Shown piece by piece: positions 38,990-50,600 of a stretch of 64,000 bases of DNA (the first letter of the stretch is position 1; the number at the start of each line of letters is the position of its first letter). Source of the DNA: Anas platyrhynchos (lineage: Eukaryota > Chordata > Aves > Anseriformes > Anatidae); contig NC_092589.1 in NCBI RefSeq assembly GCF_047663525.1, positions 103,182,501 to 103,246,500 on the forward strand, given 5' to 3'. The notes under the pieces were generated by a model. It did not search any database and was not told the DNA's origin. It worked only from the letters and a program-made list of their open reading frames with translations. A program made the translations under genes and the position numbers.

Positions 38990-39022
38990 CCCCCCCCCCC
39001 CCCCCCCCCCCCTTTTTTTTTT
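38990..39022 (+). repeat. Poly-C run followed by poly-T
   Basis: 23 consecutive C (38990-39012) pass straight into 10 T. This is the longest C run in the window and is an i-motif/G-quadruplex-capable tract. Its exact length is vulnerable to sequencing error. Confidence 0.9.
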
Positions 39023-42000
39023 CTTTAAATTACAGTTTAGTAGAGGAAGAGGCTTATTTGAGCTTTGAGGTGGCCCTCATTCACTTGTTCTAAAGTACAT
39101 GAGAGAGCATTGGTCAAGAAGTTCTGCCTTCTCATTCATGTTAAGACTACATTTACCCCTGTGGGAAGGAGTTGTCACTGTTGCAAGTCTGGATGGAGTC
39201 TGAAACAATAACTTTATATATACTAGGTTCCATAAACTCTTAGATGCGTTTATAGCACATATATATTTTTTATACCTTTACATTAGTACATTGAAGGTAG
39301 CAAATTTTGCAACCTTGAAAATCAAATATTCTGTATTCTTCTCCTTGTTTTCATCATACGTAAAGCCATATACTGTAATTAAGACATCACTGTAATTAAA
39401 ATTATAATTTTGTCAATTAAAAATAAAATAGAGATTATTGTGAGGTGTTATTTTTCCATGCTCCTGAGCCCTCTTCTATTGTAAAGAATTACGGTTCATT
39501 CCAGACACTCTAACATTGTTAAATCTTCATGAGAAGGCAGAATAAACTGGGAGCCCTACGAGCCCAGAGCACACTGAAGACACTTAGCTTGAAAAAAAGC
39601 CTACATATTAGTAGACAAAGAAACTTAATATACACTTTACATTTTTAAAGAAGATTACATTCAATATTTGCATAAATTTATCTTCATAAACTGTAAGAAA
39701 TACCACTGTCTTAGTTATACGGTTTTTATTTATTTATTTATTTATTTTTATTTTTCTGAAAATAGGTGCTATTTCCATAAGGTATTACACTCACATTGTC
39801 ATGCATTACTGGTAAACTGTCATTCTTTCAGCCTAGAGAAATCAGTTTAAATGTTTTACAGAATATACCATTTTGACTAAAAGCTGAGCATACTGGGAGG
39901 GGAATATTTGACAAGATGTTTATACTCTTTTTCTTCAGTAATCATCCAACCCTCAAAGTCTTTTCTCTGGGATTTTTCATGTCACATGGGCCTTTTCTCC
40001 AAGAAAATATGACATGCATGCCTCAGGTGTTTACTAGGTTAGGATCTTCTTTCACCAGCAGAATGGATGCCTTGCACTACCCATTCCTTAGGACTCAGGG
40101 AAAAAGGCTTTACCCCAAAGTCTATACCTCAAGCTTTCTCCATTTCAAACAGTTTTAAGAATGCAGATTGCATATATGAAATAATATTTTACCAGAAGCT
40201 CAAGGTCCCTGTTCCACAGGGGTTAGATCTGAAATCTGAGATCTAATTGTCCCTTCCATTATTTATACAGATTTACACAGCATTGTCCATATATGCAATT
40301 CCCAAAACATAAGGGTCTGGTGGCTGGGGATACCTGACATGACTAAACATTTGGACACAACACTAAATCAGTCCCTGTGTCCCGAATGTCTCTCAGGAGC
40401 ATGTGCAGATCAACTCTGGGGTATATCAGACTTGCCGGCATCTGTATACCGTATTCACTGTGAGTCTGGTGCATCCAGAGCATCACATCCTCACTGCATA
40501 TAGGGTGTGAAAGTGACTAGAGCATTTTTTCTCAGAAGATCAGTCTGGGCTGCCAGACCTTCAAAAATAATTTGAAAACATGAGGTAAAATCCATAAAGT
40601 TGTACATAATTGATAATTTTGTAACTTATTGTCTAAAGAGACACAGTAGGATAATCTGAGTATAGGGATAATATTTAACCCAATATTAGATTAGTAAATT
40701 TTATTGCCCAGATTTTTTTTTTCTAGATTTTTTTTAATCAAAGTACATTTTGCAAATTTTTCTTCATTTGAGTATCCCCATGCCTAGCTTCTTCCTCTCA
40801 GTGCTTAAATACATTTTCTTTTGCATGTGTAAGATATCGAGCAGTAACATAGACAGTTGTACTCCCTTGGGGGCAGATTCTTCAATCTTACCACGTAATT
40901 CTGCAAAATCTGTAGGCTTCATCACAGCACTGAGCACGAGAAGAAGTCAAGGGTGATCTGAACAGGGGAGCCCCCTCTCATCTATGCCCTGAGACGTTTA
41001 GCTGTCAGCATGCTCAAAGATGCAAGTCTGAGCCTGGAAATATGTCTCACATGAGAAAAATGTATTCACCAGGGGCCTGACATGGCAAGATCCCAAGAAA
41101 CCCTGGCATCAGTCCAAAAAAGCACTTACGCATACGCTTAAAGCTACAATTCAGCTTCAAGTAAGTGAGCAGTAGTATTGCCTTTGATTGACACTGAATC
41201 AACAAGATGTGAGAGGTGATTAAGAAATTTATCAAGTGAAGACAATATTTGGCCCAGGACTGGACTTTTGTTGTTTGGTTCCTGAATAAGGAAAAGAAAG
41301 TGTTTATAGGGGCTGCCCTGAATTCCGTCCACACAGAGAGTTTTCAGGCAGACACAGTGACAGTAGGCACAAAAGTATGAATGTTTTCTTACTGCTTGAA
41401 CAAAACAGAAATGTGTTGAATAGATACGTTAACACTAATAAATAAATCTGGAAGCTTTGCTCACTGACTGACTGCTGTAGAAGTCTTAATGAAGAAAGCT
41501 GAATGTGTTCTGTTTACTTGTGCATGTACCGTTTCCCTAGATGGGTAAACTTGGTTGAATCTGGTCTTCTTTTAAGCAACACCTTCTTTATAATGTATTA
41601 TATAACTGGCAGATTAAAAGACCATGACAGAGGACTTTTTTTTTTTTTTTCCCCTCAAGATTTAAGTAAAATACAACCTCTCCCCAAGTCTTCATTCAGA
41701 TTCATAAGCAAGAAATGCCTCTACTAATTCAGGGTTAAAAGATGCTGAACCTTTTGGAAAATTAACCCTTTTATTTTGAAGCTATGTTTTCTGCTTCAGA
41801 GTATGTGGCTGATGCATAATTTTGCTTTCAGTTCTGGAAGCAGTAAATTGTGTGATGGCAGTAATAATCAGGAAGGAAGGTGTCAAGAGGGGAATTTATT
41901 TTGGAGAGGAGACAAAGAGCAAAGTTTTTTTGGACATATAAACCCACAAAGCAGGTTTTCAAAGGCAAAAAGAGGAGTTAGTGTAGTCTAAGGACTTGTA

Positions 42001-42479
42001 CCTACTTCCTCCCGTTTTCTGGGCTTTCAAACCATCATGTAATAATGGCACAGATTTCTACATGTGTTTGCCAGCAATTTGGAGTTCAGCTGTCATTAAA
42101 AAGCAGTGGAATATGATTTTCACTTGTGGTTTTGAAAGCTTCTTCCTAAGTCAGAATTTAACAATTCTAACTTAGATTCCTAATTTGTGGGGGTACGGGA
42201 TTGGGGGGTGGGGAATGACAATACTGATTTAAAAACACTGTTTCTGTACAGGATAGAAGCATATAACCCCTAGGCTTTCAGATTCTGTAAACTATCAATA
42301 GTTTACACTATCATCAGTTAGTCTAGCCTTTATTTTACTTAGTTTGGTGTTTTTAGCTTTATAACTGATTATATTGAGCATGTACTTGAGGTTTCAAAGG
42401 AAATTTTTAGTCTATTGGGTAATAAGTTCCTTAGGTTTACATCCAAGCCACAAAATATGTATTTGTGTCAAATTTTGCC

Positions 42480-42930
42480 TTGCTATGAGAAGCTGTTGAA
42501 AATCTGCTCGAGATGCAGTTGGCCAGGTTTGCAGCTAAATTATATACATTAAACCTCATCATGAATAGTTTTGGTTCAGCATTTTCACCATCTCGAGCAT
42601 CAGCTTAGACTTTACAGACAGGAGAAAGTTCATTTAATTCCACAACAGTTGACATAGATAGAGAGTATATTGTAGGTGCAGGTGTCAATAATAACCTTGT
42701 GTTTTATATTGATTCTGCCCTAGTTTAACAGCACAGTTTATTGTTAACCAGTTTCCTCCTTATCCCTTCTAGCTGCAGATTTATTAGCAGAAACACATTG
42801 TGCAAATGATGATTTATGACGGAATCATGTTGCCTGAGAAAATGTATTGATTTAGAATGAAGTTGCAGTCCCTACTACAAAGGCAAAATGAAGGAGATGA
42901 GAAGGATCTGCCTTTAGTTAAGTTAAAATT
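42480..42930. promoter_or_regulatory. Candidate conserved non-coding regulatory element
   Basis: This is moderately complex, repeat-free sequence. It has an 11-bp perfect inverted repeat, TGCTCGAGATG at 42505-42515 and CATCTCGAGCA at 42589-42599. Downstream lie words resembling developmental factor sites: TGTCAATAATAACC, ACATTGTG (SOX-like), TGATTTATGAC (HOX/PBX-like) and ACAAAGG (SOX/TCF-like). The two CpG-containing CTCGAG cores stand out in CpG-poor DNA. Function is inferred only from pattern and from the setting next to SOX11. Confidence 0.3.
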
Positions 42931-45084
42931 CTTTGACTGCCTTATCATGCATTTTCTTTCCTTTCAAAGATTTTACATGAAAGAAAAGGTTACATTTGGC
43001 TTTGTGTGTGTGTGTGTGTGCGCATGTGTATCTGGTTGTCCTGTGATCTGCATTCCTCAACATGCCACAATTACTATGATTTGTCTTTGTTCAACACTTT
43101 CATCAGTTCAAAGCAGCATGGCATTTACCTTAGTAGCATTTAAAATGAACTAATCAATAGCTAGATGTTTGCTATTAAGAATGATGAAGAAAGGTTGAGT
43201 AGGAGGCAAACAAGGTTATCTACTTTTAAAGTATTACTTAATTCTTTTCTGCGTTGGAAGGAAGACATGCTTTCATTTAATTGATTCTAATACACATACG
43301 TACAATTTAATGTGAATGACCAAGGGTGGACCTTACTAATGCCGTTCATTTTTTACGGCTTTGATTTTTATTTTTTTTTGTAAGTGCCATGTCTTCTCTA
43401 TTATTGAAACTGAATATCTAAAACAGATTTTAAAGATAGACAGGCAGCTTTAACATACTAAAAGAAAAAAAAGTGTACGTGTGTGTATGTTTATTGCTTT
43501 ATCTAAGGCTCAGAAAAGCTATCCTGTTGCTGAAAGAGCTAGTTAAAGCAAAGTGATACAGTATTTTGAGACATCTGTGAGTTTTCTAAGTTCTACTGCA
43601 GTTTCATAAGATCTGTTTCATTTGATGCTTTTATTACAACACAGATTTCAAACAGTGATTTAGCTAAGCTTACTGAGATCCCAGAAAGCCTAAGTTTCTT
43701 CAGAGATAATTTGGGCCAATATATCATGTTCATTATTTATGAAAATATCTCTCTGCTATTGCTTCCTCTTTCTCTTTTACTAAACAATTTTTTTGGTACA
43801 AAAACTGCAATGCTATTCCTAAGTTTGCAACAGCATCAAAACTAGAGCACTATCAATAGCCACAGCTCTGGGTTTTGTCAGAGCTCTTTATGAAGGACCA
43901 TCTCCTGAGCTCCATCCAGCTTCTTTTCCATCCACAAAACCACATCCTTTGACTGCCTCCAGCTTGCCCAGAAACCACACTCCCTGCCCTCAGGCTCTCT
44001 TCTGTTTGTGAACCTCCACAGCTTCCAGAGGCTCCTCCAGCTCCTCAAATGCCAAAATGAAGTCTGAGCATCTTTGAAATGACAGGCTGCTTGCAACAGC
44101 AATAACATCCTGAAACAGCATCTGGGGAACAAATTAACAGACGGGAGCCCTTAAATTACAAAGCGACAAGGAAACATTCAGTATACAAATGATGGGAGCT
44201 GCAAATGAAGGAGAAAATTTGGTGCTAATAACACCCTACTATCCACCATGGCCTGATCCAGTTTTCATTGGTTTCTGTTATCTTTAATAGAAGCTGAATC
44301 AAGATCAAAGAGGAAGAAAATAACACAGTATACAATGTGGGAGAGAGACCCAACATCAACATTTGAAACAATAATGGGATTTCATTTTCCTTCTGCTGTT
44401 GATACTGTCTGTTTTACATGAAACCAAGCCCATTATGCACCTCACACGTTATTATGGAGTGTGGTTTTCTTCACATTTGTCAATACCTGTAATCACAGTG
44501 ACATATGTTCTCTACTTCTCTTTCTGGAGTGGGGTCTTGTCCTCTTTTCAGTAGCAGTGGTAAACAATTTCTGACTTTTCTTAAAGTCTTCTTTTTACCT
44601 CTGCCTCCTTTAAGCAGTGTTTTGACCAGTGTCATAGAATCAGTAACATTGTGTTTTCATTGTCAGCCATATATGTACTGACATATCAAACTTTCAGGGG
44701 CAAATATTACCCATTATATTCAGAAGTAGTTAAAAAACACTTTATACCTAGATAGAAACATTGTTCTGTACCTCAAGTATTGCCAGAAGACAACACAGAA
44801 TACACAATGACTGTATTCTGATAAGTCATTTTGCACATTTTCATTTTTCAGTATTAAGGTCATGTATGACTGAAAGAACAGATTTATTTTTAATATTCCT
44901 GTCAAGATGCAATGATTGTGTGGTAACTTTTTTCAATGTTCATATCACAACAGGAGCTGCTGTGAGTGTTTTGATAAGATTGGAGGTCTAATTCAATCTT
45001 AATTATAGCAATGTGTGGAAGGGTATATTTCAAATGTCCACTTCTTTTTGAATTAGATTCCTGAAAAAAGCAGATCTCACTAAA

Positions 45085-45151
45085 TTAATAATAATAATAG
45101 TAATAATAATAACAAAAACAATAATAATAACAATAACAATAATAATAATAA
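45085..45151 (+). repeat. (AAT)n microsatellite with interruptions
   Basis: AAT units broken by AAC and AGT variants. Confidence 0.92.
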
Positions 45152-45390
45152 AGATTTATTTTCCCAGCTTTTTAACTAGCAGGATGTAATCAACTTCAAT
45201 TGTGACTTTGATTGTAATGTGTAAAGATAATGTTTCAAGATTTGGTATGTGACTCAAGATGGACTGAATTATTTGATAGCCTCAAGTATTTATAAATGGA
45301 TACATCTATTCCTTGCTGTTAAATTCCATAGTAATAACCATAGTTCAAATTTCTGCTGCCAGCTTGAATAGCGAAATGCCAGTTTTAATT

Positions 45391-45460
45391 ATCGTCTATA
45401 TCTGTAATATTCTTTATCGTCTATCGTCTGTAATATTCTTTATCATCTATATATGAACTT
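45391..45460 (+). repeat. Short tandem repeat, unit about 26 bp
   Basis: ATCGTCTATATCTGTAATAT and ATCGTCTATCGTCTGTAATA, each followed by TCTTT, form two near-identical units. A third partial unit begins ATCATCTATATATG. Confidence 0.8.
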
Positions 45461-45928
45461 ACCTTTGTGTCTTATCAATGATAGATGGTATACAAAAAAT
45501 GTAAGGAACAACTCACATTAACATTTTAGTCTCAAAGACAAATAATTTTAACAGATTTGCTTCTACTCAATACAGTATAGAATTAATCAGTGTTATTGAT
45601 TTAATTACAAATCTCAGTATTTTACACATTATACACATATGTATGTATAACCTTAATTCTCATTAAAAGGTAGGAGAAACTAAGGTGTCATACCTTGTCC
45701 AGGGTAACCTTAAGTAGAATTCAGAACTGAAATCTGATACTGTTCTAGAGCTCTTTTCCACAGTCACAATGATGTTATTATATCATGTTAAGATCCTGGT
45801 GTCAACCGCAAAGTGTTGTGGGCTTTATCACTAGGAATCAATATAGTTCTTGAATGTATGTCTACTTCTAAACATTTGAGTTCTTAGAGATAATGAGCTT
45901 AAAGTCAGGTTAGGATTCTCCTAAATCC

Positions 45929-45982
45929 TAAAAACAAAAACAAATAAACAACAACAACAAAAGAAAAAACACACACACAAAC

Positions 45983-46013
<31 letters not shown>

Positions 46014-46067
46014 CCCAACCAAACAACCAACCAAACAAACAAAAAAAAAAAAACACACACACACACC
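45929..46067 (+). repeat. A/C-rich (AAAC)n, (AAC)n and (AC)n compound simple repeat
   Basis: A long tract of AAC, AAAC, AAAAC and AC units with A runs. The minus-strand open frame of Phe/Val/Cys residues here is a by-product of the repeat. Confidence 0.9.
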
Positions 46068-46208
46068 ATTAAACTTCCTAATTTCAATAGGATCAGATCC
46101 TAATATAACAGTTGAATAAACAAGGACTTCCTATGAAAACAAACACAAATAATCAATAGTTGATAACAGTAAATCAGAAAGCACTGGGTAGTTTGAATAA
46201 AGAACTGA

Positions 46209-46262
46209 TGGTTTGTAAGCATTGGAAACATTGGTTTGTAAACATTGGAAACATTGGTTTGG
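46209..46262 (+). repeat. Tandem repeat, 23-bp unit, about 2.3 copies
   Basis: The unit TGGTTTGTAAGCATTGGAAA plus CAT occupies 46209-46231. It repeats at 46232-46254 with one change and restarts at 46255. Confidence 0.88.
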
Positions 46263-47300
46263 AAAGGAGAACCATTTTAAGGTTGAATAATACGAAGGCA
46301 AAAGTGGTACAAATACCTAAGCACCAAAGTAACCTCCTTTGTTGGGCCCGCAGGAGGGAAAATCAATGCAAAGTGTTCAAAGGAGAAACTTTCTTTGTAA
46401 CAGGTCCCTGAATATAAAAATGCCAGTTTATGAATTTTGTTTTCAAGATGATTCTGTCAGCAACTTTTGAAGATTGTAATGTTTAATTTATTTATTACTT
46501 CCTTGTTATGGTGGGTACACAAGTTGATTTACATTGACAGATGAATGATGGGTGATGTTCTTTCTGTATGTGTCTTTCCCTTCCTTTTTAAGCTGAAGCA
46601 AGTAACTTCAGAGTACTTCAGAGTGGATCAAATAGTTTATACTTTTGCTGAGTGCATTTGAAGAGTTACAAGGTGCTTGTTAAATTAAGAAAATAAAGAA
46701 ATTTCACCCCAAATGTTTTGATTTTATACATTGGCCTCAAGAATGAAAAAAGGGTTCCCCAGGCTTTTTCCTAGATGTTTTTGAAGAATCTCTAAAGACT
46801 GAGAAGAAACAGTAGTTTGTTATTTTTCTGCAAAACAATATTCAAGCTGCACAAAAATATCATCCTGAAGAAGGTAGAATCTTCTGTGAGTTTGTTCTCC
46901 TTTGGAAAGATGAACTGTAATGCCATCTGAAAGTGTAAACACTTTCCTAACTCCCTGACTTTCTTACTCAGAAACAAAATACTGTCTGCAGCAAAGCTCA
47001 AATACATGCAAGAACATAGGCTAATGGGTTTGTACATAGTCATAAAAGAACTAGTATTTCCATATAGATCCTGAAATCAAGAACACTTCTGGTTTACAAT
47101 GCATGTAACACTAACTCTTCAGGAAGATACTAGCTGAAATATTACCCCAAGAATTCACAAAAATGACTGTAGAACTGCTGATAAAGTCAGCAATAAGGCA
47201 GTTGTATGATATACTGCCACTTCAGAAAACAGATGGTGAAATTGTGATGAAGTATCAATTTGCTGTCAGACTCATCTGTTAGTCTGCTAGTGGTCCTCAG

Positions 47301-47620
47301 ATCACAGAATCACAGAATTGAAAGGGTTGGAAGGGACCTCGAAAGATCATCAGGTCCAACCCCCCTGCCAAAGCAGGTTCCTTAGAGCAGGCTGCCCAGG
47401 TGAGCTTTAAATATCTCCAGAGAAGGAGACTCCACAACCTCCCTTGGCAGCCTGTTCCAGTGCTCCGTCACCCTCACTGTGAAGTTCTTTCACATGTTAG
47501 TGCAGAACTTCCGGTGCTCTATCTTGTGACCATTACTCCTTGTCCTGTCCCAACAAACCACTGAAAAGAGGTTGGCCAAATCCCTCTGTCTCTCACACCT
47601 CAGGTATTTATACACATATA
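47301..47620 (-). mobile_element. CR1 LINE 3'-end fragment
   Basis: The left edge carries the CR1 terminal octamer pair in reverse (ATCACAGAATCACAGAAT). It is followed by GGTTGGAAGGGACCTC, the GGTCCAACCCCCCTGCC motif and GCAGCCTGTTCCAGTGCTC, all complementary to the conserved CR1 3' UTR and end of ORF2. It is a typical short, 5'-truncated insertion of about 320 bp, in better condition than the 33-kb and 55-kb copies. Confidence 0.95.
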
Positions 47621-50600
47621 CACATGTTAGAAACCAAGTGGTGGCATCCCATAAAATTATTGGGAGGATTAAAATAGTTTAGGAACTGGGCTTGATATTC
47701 ACTTAATTAATTCTTATAAGAAAACCATAAATTGTACCCCATTGACTAAACTGCATAGAAACATTTTCAGTATATAAAAGCTACTATTGAGAATAAAACT
47801 TGTTTTATGTGGTCTTTTTATCCTTGTTAACTGTTTTATAAATGGGCCTCTCAAAGGCAAATTTTTAATTGGAACTAGATAAAGAATTAACGTTTTCACC
47901 TTTTAAAATTTTGTTCTGGATCCAGAGGGAATTTAACCTGAGTTGCAATGGGCAAAAGTGCTGTCTCCTGGAGCCCCCATCCTGAATCCAAAGTTCATGT
48001 TCCCGACATGAGAATGGTTAAATCCATCAGAAATCTGAATGCTCAGTGTGAGCTGCTGAAGTAAAAGAGGAGAAAGAAACAAGACAAGCTTTAAGGGCAG
48101 AACAATAAAAGGACTTGGAAGAGTCTAAGAGATTAACTCTTAATAGTCTTTCTCCAGTGAGAAACAGACAATGTAGCTTTAATCCACCTAGGAGAACTGG
48201 CTCTGTTGGAAAGGTGAACAAGAGCCCACGTATGAAACAAGAATTACTGGGAGTGGATACCTTGACATAAAGCTATTGTTGGACTCTTCTGCTATCCCTG
48301 TGAGTCCACAGTTTCAGATCCTTAACTGTGAGCAGATGTCTGCTAAGATCTCAGCAGAGCTCACCCTTTCCTTTCAAAATGTTATAGTTTCAAAATCAGT
48401 GATAGTGAGAGTGTTTGTCTTCTGCACCACAGTCATAGACACAGTGAACTCTCTCAAGAAGGCTCAGTGCCCTCCTCGTATTCTGCATTAGGCTACATTG
48501 CAAGACCATCAGTACCTTCTTACTAACCAGGGAGAAGACACTTGAAACAAACATGCACCAAATGTGGGCAACTTCTTTAAAAACTTGGCTGTGGATGCAA
48601 ACTCCCTCCATTTCTTGCGTCTTATCCCTTGGTCTCACAGTTTAAGCAGCACAATGGATAGATAAAAGGATGGAAGTTAGCCCTATCCTGAACTAAAGGT
48701 GTCTAAATACAGAACTATCCTGGAAACTGAGTTTAAATGCTGTGCATCTAGATCAGAACTTCAAAACACCTGTATATTGGGGGTGCTCTCTGGCCAGACT
48801 AACAGAAATAAGTAATGTTTTCTCCTTGGATACATAAATATACATGTGCTTATATATGTAGATATTTATATGTCTATTTATCTAAATCTGATTTATGTGA
48901 TATTCCTAATATTGGTATATTGCAACAGACCATCAGGTCTAAGCTACCCACTTGCCCAGCTGGGACAGCCACTAGAAAAGAAGTAGCTCCTGGAAATAAT
49001 AAAATGAGCTCACAGTGTTTTCATTAAAGGGTGAAACTTTCTTGATAATGATGAAAGCATAATGTAATGAAATCCACTTGTCCACATTGATGCAGTTAAA
49101 TTCACTGATCTGCTTCTTAGATATAAAGAAGGTATTTGACCAGGTCAAACAGACCTTCTTTTCTTACATATTGTGAAAGCCTAGATTAGCTGTTTTTTTT
49201 TTTTTTTTTCAGTAAGGGTACATGTTTTGGTCAGCAGTGGGTTATCTTGGTCAGCAGTGGGTTATCATAACACACATATATATATATATATATTTTTTTC
49301 CTTCTGAGGACCACTGGGCAAGAAAATCAATATGTTAGCTTGCTCTTTAATTTCATCTATTTTACAGGTAGATCAACTAAGAGGAAAATGCTTATACTTG
49401 AAAAATCACTGATGTTAGCAGAAAACAAATAGGTCCTCTACACAGGAAATTTTTACTTATTTTTAACCTTTGGTGTCTACTTCCTAATTTTACTTTGTGC
49501 CCAGGGAATTTCAATACAATCTCCATATACTATTAATAAAACTTTGCACAAATTGCAAGCACTATTAGAACTAATTAAAACTATCTTTTCTCATTAGACA
49601 TATTCCTCTGAAGCTAGGTAAGACTGAAGAGAAAAAATATGGTACAATTTTAAGATATTAAATTTTAAATGCAGAAGTACGAACTACATTTTTCTATTAA
49701 TGTCCTGTTAGACAGATTTTAAAAATTCAATGCAGTCTCCTGTGATTAGGAAGGAAGACTACAGAATAAAGTTGTGTAGAATAAGATAAAATTTGGACAG
49801 TTAATATCCTATTTATTTATTTATTTATTCATTCATTTTTACAATGTGTATTTTATTAATAAGACCGGGAGAGATTTTACCTAGATCTGGGAGATAATAT
49901 TGGAGTTTGATGGAAGCACTGCATTCCTGTGCCTCAGGACTGTAGATATGAACAAACAGTTCTTCTGCACCATTATTTCTCCTTCAGTTTCTAGAAAGAG
50001 AGCTAACAGTGTGCAGAGAGGTACCAAAGATGTCCATATTTTTTGTACCTCACATCTCTTAGGGACTGCTAAAAAAACTTGTCAAAAGCATACTGAATTT
50101 TGTTGTTATGGCTGAAAAATTACTGCTTTTTCATGATGACTCTCAGAATTCATCAGATGAACCTAGGGACATAAGTTAGCTGGATTTCTGTGGCAAGGCC
50201 TAGAACAGGTTACAAGTACCAGTTTACTTTTGTTGTATGCTATACTGTGAGATTGTCTTAATTTAGGAAGAAACAAACCACTACAGTTAATAGGTTCTTG
50301 CATTCATGACCCAATAATTAACACAATTCTGTTAGATATGGAATTCAACATGAGCTACTTTGTGTAATATGCTGCATGTCAAGTGGCATATAAAGAACAG
50401 GAAGACTTGTTTTAATTTCAGCCATTCTACCATCTGAATACTGGTAGGAAGTGAAAGAACAAAAAGAAAGCAACTATTAAAATATTTAAATATCCTTGTC
50501 CACCACAGTCCTTTATGAAAACTAGAAGAAAGGACAACCGTTAGCTTTAAATTTCAGACGTTTCCCAACACTTATTTGGGCATTCATCTCACCAAAAGGA

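Larger units (their letters stand above)
34101..47300. other. Gene desert, central part
   Basis: A 13-kb stretch with no recognisable gene. It holds many simple repeats (listed separately), a duplicated 23-mer (36321-36343 and 37219-37241), a short tandem (about 37064-37096, unit ACTGTTTATTTTTCTGA-like), and an enhancer-like segment at 42480-42930. A 255-bp open frame on the minus strand at 43878-44132 lies in GC-richer sequence but resembles no known protein. Confidence 0.55.

Noticed and set aside
43878..44132. 84-codon minus-strand frame in GC-richer sequence
   Set aside because: It resembles no known protein and shows no splice or start context that would support a gene.
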